A DNA stretch of 64,000 nucleotides, taken from positions 992,001 to 1,056,000 of the forward strand of contig NZ_JAIWJX010000002.1 in NCBI RefSeq assembly GCF_023149135.1. The letters run 5' to 3'. This DNA comes from Fictibacillus marinisediminis (GTDB lineage: Bacteria; Bacillota; Bacilli; Bacillales; Fictibacillaceae). Position numbers and translations under genes: made by a program. The notes beneath the pieces are model-generated. The model worked only from the letters and a program-made list of their open reading frames with translations. It was not told the DNA's origin and made no database searches. Numbering within the stretch: the first letter of the stretch is position 1; the number at the start of each line of letters is the position of its first letter. This document shows, piece by piece, positions 1-9,111 of the stretch.

Positions 1-555
1 GTAAAAACAGACAAAGAAAGAGAAGCGGCTGACGGGCATGACGGCAGCTGGGTAGCCCATCCCGGATTAGTGCCGGTCGTCCTTGAAGTATTTGACCGTC
101 TGATGCCTTCGGCAAATCAATTGGAGAAACAGCGGGATGACGTAGTAGTAACGGCTGAGGATCTTCTGCAGCCGACGATCGGGCCGATTACTGAATACGG
201 CCTGAGGACCAATATCTCTGTAGGAATTCAATACATTGCCGCATGGCTTACAGGCCGCGGAGCAGTACCGCTTAACCATCTGATGGAGGATGCGGCTACA
301 GCTGAGATCTCCAGAGCTCAAGTCTGGCAATGGATCCGCCACACGCAAGGCGTCCTGGAAGATGGCAGACAGGTAACCCTTGAGCTTGTGGGACAAGTGA
401 CGGAAGAAGAAGTTCAGAAAATCAAAACATCACTGAATGAGCAGCAATGGGAAGATGGCCGGTTTGAAGAAGCCATCACTCTCTTTGAGCAGCTGGTTAG
501 ACAAGATGAGTTCATCGAATTTTTAACATTGCCTGGTTATACCCATATTAAATAA
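1..555 (+). CDS. aceB: Malate synthase A, C-terminal part (5' cut by window edge)
   Basis: The open frame runs from base 1 and carries the malate synthase A signature [10 protein letters not shown] at residues 14-23 of the visible part. The remaining ~160 residues resemble the helical C-terminal domain of the family. The enzyme condenses glyoxylate with acetyl-CoA to malate in the glyoxylate bypass. It ends 13 bases before isocitrate lyase, so the two are almost certainly one aceBA operon for growth on acetate or fatty acids. The N-terminal two thirds lie outside the window. Confidence 0.93.
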   Translation, partial: VKTDKEREAADGHDGSWVAHPGLVPVVLEVFDRLMPSANQLEKQRDDVVVTAEDLLQPTIGPITEYGLRTNISVGIQYIAAWLTGRGAVPLNHLMEDAATAEISRAQVWQWIRHTQGVLEDGRQVTLELVGQVTEEEVQKIKTSLNEQQWEDGRFEEAITLFEQLVRQDEFIEFLTLPGYTHIK

Positions 556-568
556 GGAGTGGAATAGA

Positions 569-1849
569 ATGAATCAAAAAGATACGGCAGCACAAATTAA
601 TGAGAATTGGAAAGTAAAACGGTGGGAAGGAATCGAAAGGACGTATACGGCAGAAGATGTTGCCAAACTGAGAGGCTCGGTTCAAATTGAACATACCCTA
701 GCCAAAAGAGGAGCAGAACGGCTATGGAAATCACTCCAAGACGAGAATTATGTTCATGCGCTTGGAGCACTGACGGGAAATCAGGCAGTTCAGCAAGTGA
801 AGGCGGGGCTGAAGGCGATCTACTTAAGCGGCTGGCAAGTGGCGGCCGATGCCAACCTTTCCGGACATATGTATCCTGACCAAAGCCTTTACCCTGCAAA
901 CAGTGTACCTAATGTCGTGAAAAAGATTAACCAGGCGCTGCAGCGTGCTGATCAGATTGAATTCTCCGAAGGAAAAACCGACATCGACTGGTTTGTTCCA
1001 ATTGTCGCGGATGCCGAGGCAGGATTTGGCGGAGCACTTAACGTTTTTGAGATGATGAAAGCGATGATTGAAGCAGGAGCCTCAGGGGTTCATTTTGAAG
1101 ACCAGCTTTCTTCGGAAAAGAAGTGCGGTCACCTTGGCGGTAAAGTGCTCCTGCCGACACAGCAGGCGGTGCGCCATCTGGTTTCCGCCAGGCTGGCAGC
1201 AGATGTGATGGGAGTGGATACCATCTTAATCGCGAGGACGGATGCCAACGCCGCAAATTTAATCACGAGCGATGTGGATCCTTATGACCACCAGTTTTTA
1301 ACCGGGGACAGGACTACTGAAGGATTTTACAGAACGAATGCAGGAATCGACCAGGCGATTGCCAGAGGGCTTGCTTACGCGCCGTACGCAGACCTCATCT
1401 GGTGCGAGACATCGGAACCGAATCTTGAAGAGGCTCAGAAGTTTGCCGATGCCATCCACGAGCGTTTTCCTGGTAAAATGCTAGCCTATAACTGCTCTCC
1501 GTCTTTTAACTGGAAAAAGAAGCTGGATGATGAGACAATTGCTACCTTCCAGCAGCAGATTGCATCGATGGGTTACAAGTTCCAGTTTGTTACTCTTGCA
1601 GGATTCCATACTCTTAACCATAGCATGTTCGAACTGGCAAAAGAATATAAAACTAGAGGAATGGCCGCCTATTCAGAGCTTCAGCAGAGGGAGTTTGCAA
1701 ATGAAAAAGATGGATACACGGCAACTCGCCATCAGCGTGAAGTAGGCACAGGTTACTTTGATGAAGTGGCACAAGCTGTTTCCGGCGGGCATTCCTCTAC
1801 TACAGCACTTAAAGGTTCAACAGAAGAAGAACAGTTTACAATAGCTTAA
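569..1849 (+). CDS. aceA: Isocitrate lyase
   Basis: 426 residues, the usual length for bacterial isocitrate lyase. The enzyme cleaves isocitrate to succinate and glyoxylate. The catalytic KKCGH signature is intact with the nucleophilic cysteine at residue 186, and the metal-site stretch [10 protein letters not shown] is present. An AAGGAG ribosome site precedes the ATG. It is the second gene of the aceBA pair and is followed by a strong terminator, so the operon ends here. Confidence 0.97.
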   Translation: MNQKDTAAQINENWKVKRWEGIERTYTAEDVAKLRGSVQIEHTLAKRGAERLWKSLQDENYVHALGALTGNQAVQQVKAGLKAIYLSGWQVAADANLSGHMYPDQSLYPANSVPNVVKKINQALQRADQIEFSEGKTDIDWFVPIVADAEAGFGGALNVFEMMKAMIEAGASGVHFEDQLSSEKKCGHLGGKVLLPTQQAVRHLVSARLAADVMGVDTILIARTDANAANLITSDVDPYDHQFLTGDRTTEGFYRTNAGIDQAIARGLAYAPYADLIWCETSEPNLEEAQKFADAIHERFPGKMLAYNCSPSFNWKKKLDDETIATFQQQIASMGYKFQFVTLAGFHTLNHSMFELAKEYKTRGMAAYSELQQREFANEKDGYTATRHQREVGTGYFDEVAQAVSGGHSSTTALKGSTEEEQFTIA

Positions 1850-1855
1850 TAAAGT

Positions 1856-1888
1856 GAAGCAGCCTTTAATGAGGCTGCTTCCTTTTTA
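1856..1888 (+). terminator. Rho-independent terminator after aceA
   Basis: GAAGCAGCC and GGCTGCTTC form a 9-bp perfect stem with an 8-base loop, followed by CTTTTT. Confidence 0.92.
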
Positions 1889-1985
1889 ATATTTGTCTAG
1901 TTCCCTTTGTTTATAGACAAATAACGAGATTTGGACAATAATTAATGGAATGGAAATGCAGGAAGAAGAAAGGAATTACGCAAAA

Positions 1986-2720
1986 ATGCTGCAGCAAGCT
2001 CTTGATCGAAGCGATAATGGAATTTATATGATTGACAAGGATTATAAGACCGTTTTTGTAAACAAAAAATGTGAAGAAATGTTAAACATAAAAAGAGAAG
2101 ATGCCATAGGTGTACATATTGATGAGTTTTTAAGCCGAATTGATGGCTATCGCAGATTTCTATCGCTGTCACTGGAAAACAGAAAGGAATATGAAAAAAG
2201 CCGTTTTGAATATATTTGGAATGGAGAAACCCGAATCTTTACAGCCAAAACAAGAATTTTAATAGATGGTGATACGATCATCGGAGCTTATGTGGAGTTC
2301 ATTGAGGTGACCAGCCAGGTCCTAAAGGAAAGGGAACTGGGGCGGATCATTAAAGAGCTTTCTTCCAATATTATTCCTGTTATGGATCGGATCGGGGTCC
2401 TTCCGATGCAGCCGACAGTTGGAAATGACCAGATATCTTTGCTGACTAATTACACATTAAACCGCTGTTCTGATTTAAGGATTGAACATTTAATCATTGA
2501 TCTAACCGCCGTATATTCGATAAATGACAGCCTTGTATCGGAACTTACACAGCTGATTGCAGCTCTTCAATTACTGGGGACTGAGGTATATGTCAGTGGA
2601 ATTCAGCCAAAGGTTTCAGCCGCTATCGTTTCTTCGGGTTATGCTTTTCCTGTTAAAGAAGGCCGTACTTTTGCTCATTTGAGCCAAGTTTTGAAGGAAC
2701 TGGGTAATGATCGAAGCTGA
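1986..2720 (+). CDS. PAS-STAS domain protein, stressosome (RsbR/YtvA) type
   Basis: About 244 residues from the chosen ATG at 1986, which has AGAAAGGA about 11 bases upstream; in-frame ATGs at 1950 and 1956 lack a good ribosome site. An N-terminal PAS domain (about residues 5-110) has no LOV cysteine motif. The inter-domain LSSNIIPV and a C-terminal STAS domain (LIIDLTAVYSIND) follow, the layout of RsbR paralogues and YtvA that assemble the 1.8-MDa stressosome controlling sigma B. The position that is a phosphorylated Thr/Ser in RsbR/RsbS is Asp here. The ligand of the PAS domain is unknown. Confidence 0.8.
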   Translation: MLQQALDRSDNGIYMIDKDYKTVFVNKKCEEMLNIKREDAIGVHIDEFLSRIDGYRRFLSLSLENRKEYEKSRFEYIWNGETRIFTAKTRILIDGDTIIGAYVEFIEVTSQVLKERELGRIIKELSSNIIPVMDRIGVLPMQPTVGNDQISLLTNYTLNRCSDLRIEHLIIDLTAVYSINDSLVSELTQLIAALQLLGTEVYVSGIQPKVSAAIVSSGYAFPVKEGRTFAHLSQVLKELGNDRS

Positions 2721-2758
2721 ACAAGGCATTAATTTGATTGGGAAAGGTGGGGATACAT

Positions 2759-3238
2759 ATGTCCGCTGAAGTCAGCCTGTCTTTCTATCAGCCTGAGCAT
2801 AATCAGGAGTTGAGTACATTTGAACTTCCAAAAGAGCAGCTGCGATTTACTGCACTTCCGTTAACGGCATTAAAGGTATGCGAAGAAGACCAGAGCAGGC
2901 ATCCGGTGGTCATTTTGTACGAGGGGAAGCCCGCCGGTTTTTTTGTGCTCCATCACGGACCGGGCATCACTCCCTTTACAGAAAATCCGAACGCCCTTTT
3001 CATCCGTGCACTTTCTGTTCATCCAAAATACCAGGGGAAACGGGTAGCAAAACGTGCGATGCTGGCCCTGCCTGGCTTTGCCTCCGTCCATTTTCCATTT
3101 TGCGATGAACTCGTGCTGGCGGTAAACAAAAAGAACATTGCCGCACAGCAGCTGTATTTTAAAACGGGCTTTGAGGACAGAGGACAAAGAAGAGCTGGCA
3201 ATATTGGTATTCAATATATTTTGCAGCTGCCCTTATAA
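2759..3238 (+). CDS. GNAT-family N-acetyltransferase
   Basis: 159 residues. The acetyl-CoA binding stretch is recognisable as IRALSVHPKYQGKRVAKRAM (V/I-x-P-x-x-Q/R-G-x-G/A region), followed by a typical C-terminal element with NKKNIAAQQLYFKTGF. ATG 2759 is chosen because AAAGGTGGGG lies just upstream; a TTG at 2738 precedes that ribosome site. Acceptor substrate unknown. It stands between the PAS-STAS gene and a terminator. Confidence 0.82.
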   Translation: MSAEVSLSFYQPEHNQELSTFELPKEQLRFTALPLTALKVCEEDQSRHPVVILYEGKPAGFFVLHHGPGITPFTENPNALFIRALSVHPKYQGKRVAKRAMLALPGFASVHFPFCDELVLAVNKKNIAAQQLYFKTGFEDRGQRRAGNIGIQYILQLPL

Positions 3239-3283
3239 AGGAGTCTTTTTCCGAACATCAAGCTGGTGTTTTATCGTTTGCGA

Positions 3284-3319
3284 GAAGCCTGTCCTATGGG
3301 GATAAGGGCTTCTTTTTTA
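3284..3319 (+). terminator. Rho-independent terminator
   Basis: GAAGCC/GGCTTC stem with extra pairing inside the loop, followed by TTTTTTAT. It closes the acetyltransferase gene. Confidence 0.75.
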
Positions 3320-3427
3320 TAGTTTTTGACTGTTTGATATTTCCATTTTTGTGTGAGAGAATATAAAAGATATTTTATTAATATGCTAGAATGGTAACTT
3401 TTTGCACTACATAAGGGGGTTTTTCGC

Positions 3428-4312
3428 TTGGCATTGGAGCTGCAGTATCTGCATAAATCTTTTGGGCATACAAAGGCAGTGTCTAATCTTTCACTTACTT
3501 TGCCGGCCGGGGAAGTACTCGGGCTTTTAGGAAGAAATGGTGCGGGTAAGACGACAACCATTAAAATGATTCTCGGTCTTCTCGTACCTGATCAGGGGGA
3601 GATCCTTTGGAAAGGCAGACTGCTCGACCGCAGCCAAGTTTCGATCGGCTACTTGCCGGAAGAAAGAGGACTCTATCAAAAAAGCAAAGTTTCTGATCAG
3701 CTTCGATATTTTGCAGAGCTTGAGGGGATGGACAAACAAAGCGCCAATAAAGCCATCGATTATTGGCTTGAAAAACTGCAAATTCCGGAACACAAAGATA
3801 AAAAGGCTTCCGATCTTTCCAAAGGAAATCAGCAAAAAATACAGCTGATCGCCACACTTATTCATGATCCGGAGCTTTTGATACTGGATGAGCCGTTCAG
3901 TGGTCTCGATCCTGTTAATGCGAACATGCTGTCTGCGATTATAGAAGAACAGGTGAAAAAGAAAAAAACAGTGATCCTTTCCTCGCATCGTATGGAGCAG
4001 ATTGAATCATTCTGTGAAAATGTTTGTCTTATGAAAGATGGGCAAGCGGTTATACACGGCAGGCTTAGCGAGATTAAACAGAACTACGGATACCGCAATC
4101 TCACGCTGTTTAATCATGAAGATATGGAAGAGAAGCTGAAGGCATGGAAGGTTTCCTACGAGAAGAAGATGAACGACTTGCTTGTAAAGGTAAAGGATGA
4201 TTCAGAAGCCTTCGAACTGTTTAACCGGCTACATCAGGCGAACGTTCCCATTCGATATTTTAAAATGCTCGAACCTACTCTGAATGAAATCTTCCTGGAA
4301 AAGGTGAGATAA
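3428..4312 (+). CDS. yhaQ: ABC transporter ATP-binding protein, NatA/YhaQ type
   Basis: 294 residues with Walker A GRNGAGKTT, an ABC signature with an LSKGN variant (ASDLSKGNQQ), Walker B LLILDEP and the switch histidine in SSHRMEQ. The extended C-terminal region is typical of NatA-like exporters. TTG start with AAGGGGG upstream. The partner permease begins one base after the stop. Known relatives (YhaQ-YhaP, NatAB) are linked to sodium or compound efflux; the substrate here is inferred only. Confidence 0.85.
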   Translation: MALELQYLHKSFGHTKAVSNLSLTLPAGEVLGLLGRNGAGKTTTIKMILGLLVPDQGEILWKGRLLDRSQVSIGYLPEERGLYQKSKVSDQLRYFAELEGMDKQSANKAIDYWLEKLQIPEHKDKKASDLSKGNQQKIQLIATLIHDPELLILDEPFSGLDPVNANMLSAIIEEQVKKKKTVILSSHRMEQIESFCENVCLMKDGQAVIHGRLSEIKQNYGYRNLTLFNHEDMEEKLKAWKVSYEKKMNDLLVKVKDDSEAFELFNRLHQANVPIRYFKMLEPTLNEIFLEKVR

Positions 4313-4313
4313 G

Positions 4314-5534
4314 ATGAAAAAATTTTCAACAGTATATAAATTTCATTTAAAAGAAAACCTTACTTCCAAGGCTTTCAAAATATCAACAGCCATCATCTTT
4401 GTGGCCATTCTGGCTTTTCTTGGCTACTCCAACTGGGCAAACAGCTCTGACAGCGGCAATAAGGATAAAATCTCGCTGATCAATGAAACGAGCAACGAGG
4501 TTAGTATTCAGGCATTAAATAAAACGCTAGAAGAAACAAAGCTGAATGAAGCCGGCCAAAGCCAGGGGAAAAGCTTAAGAAAGAAGGTAGAGCAAGGAGA
4601 TCTGGATGGAGTTTTAATTGTTAAAGATCAAAAAGGTGTACCAGGTTTGACCTATATTTATAAAAACTTCCCGAATAATGAAGTTGTTCCTGTCATATCT
4701 CAGGCATTGCAACAAGCATATATCTCGAATACGATTACCAAAAATAAAATTAATGCAGAAACGGCTTCTTCTTTGCTGGCAACAGTACAAGTGAAGGATG
4801 AAGTATTAAAGGATACGAGTAACACGTTTGGAATTGTTTATCTCTTTGTATTCTTTATGTACATATTTATCATGGGGTTCGGTCAGATGATCGCAACGGC
4901 CATCGCAGCGGAAAAATCCTCGCGCGTCATGGAAATCATGATTCCAAAAGTAAAGCCGATCATGATGATGTATGCCAAAATTGCCGCTATCCTGACAGGT
5001 GCAATTGTTCAGATTGCTTTTATCGGAGTAGCTGGCGGAATTGCTTACCTGGCAGGCTGGCTTGATGCCGATCAATTGTCGATTTTCGGTGCAGCTATCG
5101 ATCTATCAAATTTAACACCGGGCGTCATTACTGCGTTCATTGCGTATTTTGTACTGGGGTATTTATTGTACGCCATGCTTTATGCGGCAGTCGGGTCAAT
5201 GGTAAGCAGGACAGAAGACTTGGGCTCATCTCAGTTTCCGATCATTATCCTGATCATGGGAGCATTCTTTATCGGTATGCGCTCATTGTTCGATCCCTCC
5301 ACTACACTTGTTGTTGTCAGCTCGTACATTCCTTTCTTCTCACCAATCGTTACATTTTCAAGAATTGTAGCGGGAGAAGCGGGAGCGATGGAGATCAGTA
5401 TTACAATCGGAATACTTCTTGTTTCATTATGGATTATCAACCGGATTGCAGGGCGCATTTATGTGCATGGTGTGATGCATTACGGCGGTAAAGTGAAGTT
5501 GAAAGATATGATCCAAGTCGCTAAAAATAGTTGA
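4314..5534 (+). CDS. yhaP: ABC-2 type permease, NatB/YhaP type
   Basis: 406 residues: one N-terminal membrane segment (about 24-42), a long extracytoplasmic domain (about 45-170), then five to six membrane segments to the C-terminus. This is the NatB/YhaP layout. The motif EKSSRVMEIM after the second segment is typical of the ABC-2 family. It pairs with the ATPase directly upstream, and a terminator follows within 10 bases. Confidence 0.85.
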   Translation: MKKFSTVYKFHLKENLTSKAFKISTAIIFVAILAFLGYSNWANSSDSGNKDKISLINETSNEVSIQALNKTLEETKLNEAGQSQGKSLRKKVEQGDLDGVLIVKDQKGVPGLTYIYKNFPNNEVVPVISQALQQAYISNTITKNKINAETASSLLATVQVKDEVLKDTSNTFGIVYLFVFFMYIFIMGFGQMIATAIAAEKSSRVMEIMIPKVKPIMMMYAKIAAILTGAIVQIAFIGVAGGIAYLAGWLDADQLSIFGAAIDLSNLTPGVITAFIAYFVLGYLLYAMLYAAVGSMVSRTEDLGSSQFPIIILIMGAFFIGMRSLFDPSTTLVVVSSYIPFFSPIVTFSRIVAGEAGAMEISITIGILLVSLWIINRIAGRIYVHGVMHYGGKVKLKDMIQVAKNS

Positions 5535-5540
5535 TAAAGT

Positions 5541-5570
5541 GAAGCCGGCTATTGAAAACCGGCTTTTTTT
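5541..5570 (+). terminator. Rho-independent terminator after the NatAB-type operon
   Basis: AAGCCGG/CCGGCTT stem, then TTTTTT. Confidence 0.88.
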
Positions 5571-5629
5571 ATGTCCTCTAAAAAGAGTGATACAATCAAA
5601 AGGACTACTATTTGAGAGGGAGGCGGAAG

Positions 5630-5866
5630 ATGTTAATCAACTGGAAACAAGAACAAAAGGATCAGGCCATCCGAGATATTCAGCAGTTTTTTTACGATGA
5701 GCGCGGGGAGGAAATAGGAATCATCGCAGCAGAAAATTTTCTTGATTTTTTCGCGAAGCAGATCGGACCTCATTTTTATAATCAGGGAGTCAGAGATTCA
5801 CAGAATGTCGTAAGAGACAGACTGGCTGCTGTGGAAGATGATCTATATGCACTTGAAAGGAAATAA
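5630..5866 (+). CDS. DUF2164 family small protein
   Basis: 78 residues, charged and helical, matching the short DUF2164 family found in bacilli and proteobacteria (pattern AIRDIQQFF near the start and YNQGVRDS in the middle). GAGGGAGG precedes ATG 5630; the upstream in-frame TTG at 5612 would overlap that site. Function unknown. It is a single gene between two terminators. Confidence 0.72.
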   Translation: MLINWKQEQKDQAIRDIQQFFYDERGEEIGIIAAENFLDFFAKQIGPHFYNQGVRDSQNVVRDRLAAVEDDLYALERK

Positions 5867-5900
5867 AAATAGGCCAGGCACCCATGCCTGGTCTATTTTT
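5866..5900. terminator. Bidirectional terminator between convergent genes
   Basis: AATAGGCCAGGCA pairs with TGCCTGGTCTATT, with A-run and T-run on the two sides. It serves the DUF2164 gene (+) and the following minus-strand gene. Confidence 0.85.
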
Positions 5901-6354
5901 AATTAGCGAGCCTTACGATAGCCAGAAGTTTGAAGGAACCGCTCATCCGTATTCTGCCGGCTTGCTCTGTTGAAGCATACAAGGTATACCGGGCAACCTC
6001 CAGGTTTTCGGTTAATTCCTCCGATCCAGTAACGGTTGCCGTGTTCTGTTGCTGAAGGTCCTGAGTCGTCTGAGAGTTCTGTGCCACAACAACCTCTTGA
6101 TTGCGCCTGACGGTCAGTGTGATGGTGGCTGGTTCGCACGGGAAGCCAGCCGTCCAGCCGGCTGATGCCGTTATTTCTACCTTATCCCCTTTGGAGAGCT
6201 GGGTAAATTGCACGTAAAGGAGCGGAACCTCTTCACTGGCTGGCAGAAAATCACTTGGGCTGTTCAGGTCAACTTCCTTGTTGATTGAAAGCTTCTTTTG
6301 AAACGTACTGTGTTTTTTCGCATCCGTTTTCCCGTTGCCAAAATTAAATTTCAT
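5899..6354 (-). CDS. Hypothetical protein, beta-rich, 151 aa
   Basis: Not recognised. 151 residues, no signal peptide or membrane segment. The middle is rich in Val/Thr/Ser alternation typical of a beta-sandwich, with conspicuous Gln/Thr-rich stretches (residues about 90-108). A GAGGTAA ribosome site lies 8 bases before the ATG. The composition is reminiscent of spore-surface or exosporium filament proteins, but this is only an impression. Stand-alone gene. Confidence 0.6.
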   Translation of the reverse strand: MKFNFGNGKTDAKKHSTFQKKLSINKEVDLNSPSDFLPASEEVPLLYVQFTQLSKGDKVEITASAGWTAGFPCEPATITLTVRRNQEVVVAQNSQTTQDLQQQNTATVTGSEELTENLEVARYTLYASTEQAGRIRMSGSFKLLAIVRLAN

Positions 6355-6511
6355 CCATTTACCTCATTCAAAGTGTTATGAATTATGGTATGCGGTGTGG
6401 GGGACAGAGGCTTGGACGGGTGGATGTGGTGCCTGGAATCTAAAGAAGAAGGATTCATCGTTGGAAAGTGGAATAATAATCAGTCTGTACAAAATATGGA
6501 GGTGAGTGGTT

Positions 6512-7117
6512 ATGCAGATTTTATTAATAAGGCATGGGCAATCAGAAGCTGATATCCTGAATGTTCATGAAGGAAGGGCGGATTATCCCCTTACAGGCTT
6601 GGGCAGAGAGCAAGCAATTCTGATGGCAAAACGGGTGACTGAAGACTATAGACCAGATGTCATATACGCAAGTACGCTTTGCAGGGCATCGGAAACAGCA
6701 TCCATTTTGTCAAAAGCATCTGGTGCACCATTAAATTTTGAAGATAAGCTTCGTGAGCATGATAATGGAGTGCTCGCAGGAGTTCCATTTGAGGAAGAAA
6801 AAAAGTATTTTATCCCTAAAACCATGTATGAAAGGTTTGAAAAAGGAGAATCTGCCATCGAATTTCGAATGAGGGTGGAATCTATCTTTTCCAAAATATT
6901 GACTGAATGCTGTGAACAGCGAATTGCTATTGTTGCTCATGGAGGAGTTATACACTGCTTACTTCGTTCTTTCTTTAAAATGGGGGTACATATTGAGTTT
7001 TCTTTTCCAACTGGTGATACGGGCATTCATTTGCTTGAGATAAAAGGAGCCAAACGAATTATTCATTTTCTAAATGATACGTCTCACACTGCGGCAATAC
7101 CATCAACAGTAAAATAA
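6512..7117 (+). CDS. Histidine phosphatase (phosphoglycerate mutase-like) family protein
   Basis: 201 residues opening with the catalytic RHG motif (LLIRHGQSEAD, His at residue 8). The second catalytic His is in AIVAHGGVIHCLL, and ELREHDNG supplies the acidic residue region. It is likely a small-molecule or sugar-phosphate phosphatase rather than glycolytic mutase, because it lacks the longer mutase insertions. ATG 6512 has GGAGGTG 7 bases upstream; GTG 6506 would overlap it. Weak U-rich end downstream. Confidence 0.82.
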   Translation: MQILLIRHGQSEADILNVHEGRADYPLTGLGREQAILMAKRVTEDYRPDVIYASTLCRASETASILSKASGAPLNFEDKLREHDNGVLAGVPFEEEKKYFIPKTMYERFEKGESAIEFRMRVESIFSKILTECCEQRIAIVAHGGVIHCLLRSFFKMGVHIEFSFPTGDTGIHLLEIKGAKRIIHFLNDTSHTAAIPSTVK

Positions 7118-7228
7118 AGGCTTAGCAACGCCTTTCCTCATGGATTGACGTTTATTTTTTTGAAGGAAAAGGAATAACTACGGGTGCAGGAGAGAACAAG
7201 CATATTCATTGAAATAAAAAGAAAAAGT

Positions 7229-7250
7229 AAGTATCTTTTAAAACATACTT
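7229..7250. promoter_or_regulatory. 22-bp near-perfect palindrome, candidate operator
   Basis: AAGTAT and ATACTT arms flank a TTTTAAAA core with one C on each side. Only that one symmetric base pair breaks the dyad. It ends three bases before the ribosome site of the DJ-1/PfpI gene. The size and symmetry suit a dimeric winged-helix repressor (HxlR or MarR type); which protein binds is unknown. Confidence 0.55.
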
Positions 7251-7268
7251 TCAAAAGGAGTGAAGCAA

Positions 7269-7928
7269 TTGTCTGCTAAAAAAGTATTAATCGTTGTGAC
7301 GAGCCATGATAAAATCGGTGATCATGAAACGGGACTATGGCTTGAAGAGTTCGCAGTTCCTTACAATGAATTCAAAAAACAAGGATACGATATTAAGGTT
7401 GTCAGCATTGAAGGCGGAGAAGTGCCTCTCGATCCTAACAGCCTTGAAGGAGATAATGGAGATTTTGAAGAAGCGAAATCGCTGCTGAAGGATACACCAG
7501 CACTAACAAGGGAAGAAGCACACGGTTTTGATGCAATTTATCTTCCAGGCGGGCATGGTACCGTTTTTGATTTTCCGAACAGCAGGGATCTTCAAGTGGT
7601 TGTTTCACAATTCGCACAAGAGGACAAAGTAATTGGCTCCGTTTGCCACGGTCCAACAGGGCTCGTGACAGCAGCCTATGAAGACGGAACTCCGATTGTT
7701 AAAGGAAAAAAAGTATCGGCGTTTACCGATTCTGAAGAGAGAGAAATGAAACTGACCGAAGAAGTTCCGTTTCTCTTGGAAACAAGGTTGCGTGAACTTG
7801 GAGCTGAATTTGTGAATGGCGACAACTGGACAGACTTTGCGGTTGTAGATGGCAAGCTTGTAACAGGCCAGAATCCCCAATCCAGCCTCAGTGTAGCACG
7901 AAAAGTAATTGATGTGCTGGAAAGCTAA
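7269..7928 (+). CDS. DJ-1/PfpI family protein (Hsp31-like, class I glutamine amidotransferase fold)
   Basis: 219 residues. The nucleophile elbow GSVCHGP places Cys126 next to His127, the upstream YLPGGHG loop is intact, and Glu26 (GLWLEE) is the conserved acidic partner. This is the pattern of Hsp31-like chaperone/glyoxalase members about 220 residues long. TTG 7269 is preferred because AAAAGGAG ends 8 bases before it, while GTG 7260 lies on the ribosome site. A palindrome just upstream suggests repression by a stress-sensing regulator. Confidence 0.85.
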   Translation: MSAKKVLIVVTSHDKIGDHETGLWLEEFAVPYNEFKKQGYDIKVVSIEGGEVPLDPNSLEGDNGDFEEAKSLLKDTPALTREEAHGFDAIYLPGGHGTVFDFPNSRDLQVVVSQFAQEDKVIGSVCHGPTGLVTAAYEDGTPIVKGKKVSAFTDSEEREMKLTEEVPFLLETRLRELGAEFVNGDNWTDFAVVDGKLVTGQNPQSSLSVARKVIDVLES

Positions 7929-7945
7929 TTTTATAGTTTTATTTT

Positions 7946-7980
7946 GATTGCCGGGTATTTTAAAATACCCGGCAATTTTT
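7946..7980 (+). terminator. Rho-independent terminator
   Basis: ATTGCCGGGTATTTT pairs with AAAATACCCGGCAAT, then TTTTTAT. Confidence 0.93.
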
Positions 7981-8083
7981 TATGTGTAAAAAACCTTCAG
8001 CACCTATTTTGGGGGAAGATAGGTGAACAATGATGCACTTTAGTTGGGGTGGAATAAGATGTATGGACAAAGGAGGAGTAATT

Positions 8084-8407
8084 TTGAACATAGACAAAGA
8101 TATAAAAGCAACAGAATATTCGATGCCATCTGCTCCATTAGTGGGAAAAGAAGGTTCCCATCATCATTATTATCTATTATGCCAGCATTTTGTGGGACAA
8201 CATATTGAGCTTGAAATGATCGATGGCAAGATTTATCATGGCAGGCTTCAAACGTATGACAATGAGAATATGTATATGGTAATGCCGTTGAGAAGTGACG
8301 AAATGGCGGACAGCCGTTTTCCGATTTTATCAGGCGGAGTGTTTCCAGGATACGGCTTGTACGGTTTTCCTTTTTATGGGATACGGCGATTTCGGCCTTT
8401 TTGGTAA
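8084..8407 (+). CDS. Hypothetical protein with Sm-like core and Gly/Phe/Tyr tail
   Basis: 107 residues from TTG 8084, which sits 7 bases after AAAGGAGG; in-frame ATGs at 8030, 8033 and 8063 lie before that site. The central HIELEMIDGKIYHGRL segment looks like the strand-turn of small Sm-like barrels in short spore-associated proteins of bacilli. The last 25 residues are Gly/Phe/Tyr/Arg-rich, as in coat proteins. Function unknown; a spore-surface role is a guess. Confidence 0.6.
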   Translation: MNIDKDIKATEYSMPSAPLVGKEGSHHHYYLLCQHFVGQHIELEMIDGKIYHGRLQTYDNENMYMVMPLRSDEMADSRFPILSGGVFPGYGLYGFPFYGIRRFRPFW

Positions 8408-8470
8408 AGTTTAAACGTTTACTGACTTAGTTGGAAGCGATGCTTTTTCATTCATAATGGGGGTTAAGGA

Positions 8471-8752
8471 ATGAGGAATTGTCTGTTTGCGGGTGTTGCA
8501 GTAGCTGCCATCATTATATTATTTGCCTGGTTTACGGATCGATGGATATTTATATTAGAAGTTGCAGGACCTGTAGGATTTGGAGCCTTTTTGTTATCAG
8601 GCATTATGCTCTGTCTCTTTCTTGACGGGAAAATGATTAAGAAACATCCAAGAAAGAAAAAATGGAAAGAATGCAGAAGTGATTATTCGTTTCATATTTT
8701 GTTATTCGGATTACCAAGCGCTGCTGCTGCTATTCTTTATTTGATGAGATAG
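8471..8752 (+). CDS. Small membrane protein, DUF5316-like
   Basis: 93 residues with three hydrophobic segments (about 5-20, 27-50, 75-91) and a basic cytoplasmic loop (KKHPRKKKWKE). The arrangement matches what I recall of DUF5316 proteins in bacilli, tentatively. GGGGGT lies ahead of the ATG. Function unknown. Confidence 0.65.
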   Translation: MRNCLFAGVAVAAIIILFAWFTDRWIFILEVAGPVGFGAFLLSGIMLCLFLDGKMIKKHPRKKKWKECRSDYSFHILLFGLPSAAAAILYLMR

Positions 8753-8763
8753 AATTCACACTC

Positions 8764-8967
8764 TTAAACGCATAAAGGCCTCTTATCAGGATTTTGAAGA
8801 TCTGATAATCGGCCTTTATGTTTCTGCTGATTCAATTTTTCCCATTTTGTTTTAGTTTTTCTCGTCCTCATATCTTTGAGTGCATAGATACCGCGATTGT
8901 CCAAAGGATTTCTTCTTCCGTCTCTTATTAGTCGTTCTCTTTGTTTTTTTGCTTTGCTTTTGCTCAT
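8764..8967 (-). CDS. Small very basic protein (YqkK-like)
   Basis: 67 residues, about a third Lys/Arg, starting MSKSKAKKQRERLIRDGRRN and containing DMRTRKTKTK. Bacilli encode a conserved short basic protein of this type (YqkK in B. subtilis, from memory). AAAAGGAG precedes the ATG by a good distance. The 3' end of the gene forms the arm of its own terminator hairpin. RNA or DNA binding is plausible from charge alone. Confidence 0.68.
   Translation of the reverse strand: MSKSKAKKQRERLIRDGRRNPLDNRGIYALKDMRTRKTKTKWEKLNQQKHKGRLSDLQNPDKRPLCV
8771..8820 (-). terminator. Hairpin overlapping the end of the small basic protein gene
   Basis: CATAAAGGCC pairs with GGCCTTTATG, and TTATCAG with CTGATAA inside. 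The stem includes the last codons of the minus-strand gene. The T-run is weak, so the terminator call is moderate. Confidence 0.55.
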
Positions 8968-9111
8968 TGTAAATCACTCCTTTTCTGTATTATACGATAA
9001 ATAAAACGAAAATGATTTTGCATCTGTTCGCCAGCTCTTAACATTTTCCGGGAAATAATTCATTTTTCGTGTCGGAATTTATCAAAGCAAGCAATATATA
9101 GGGGGGATGTT

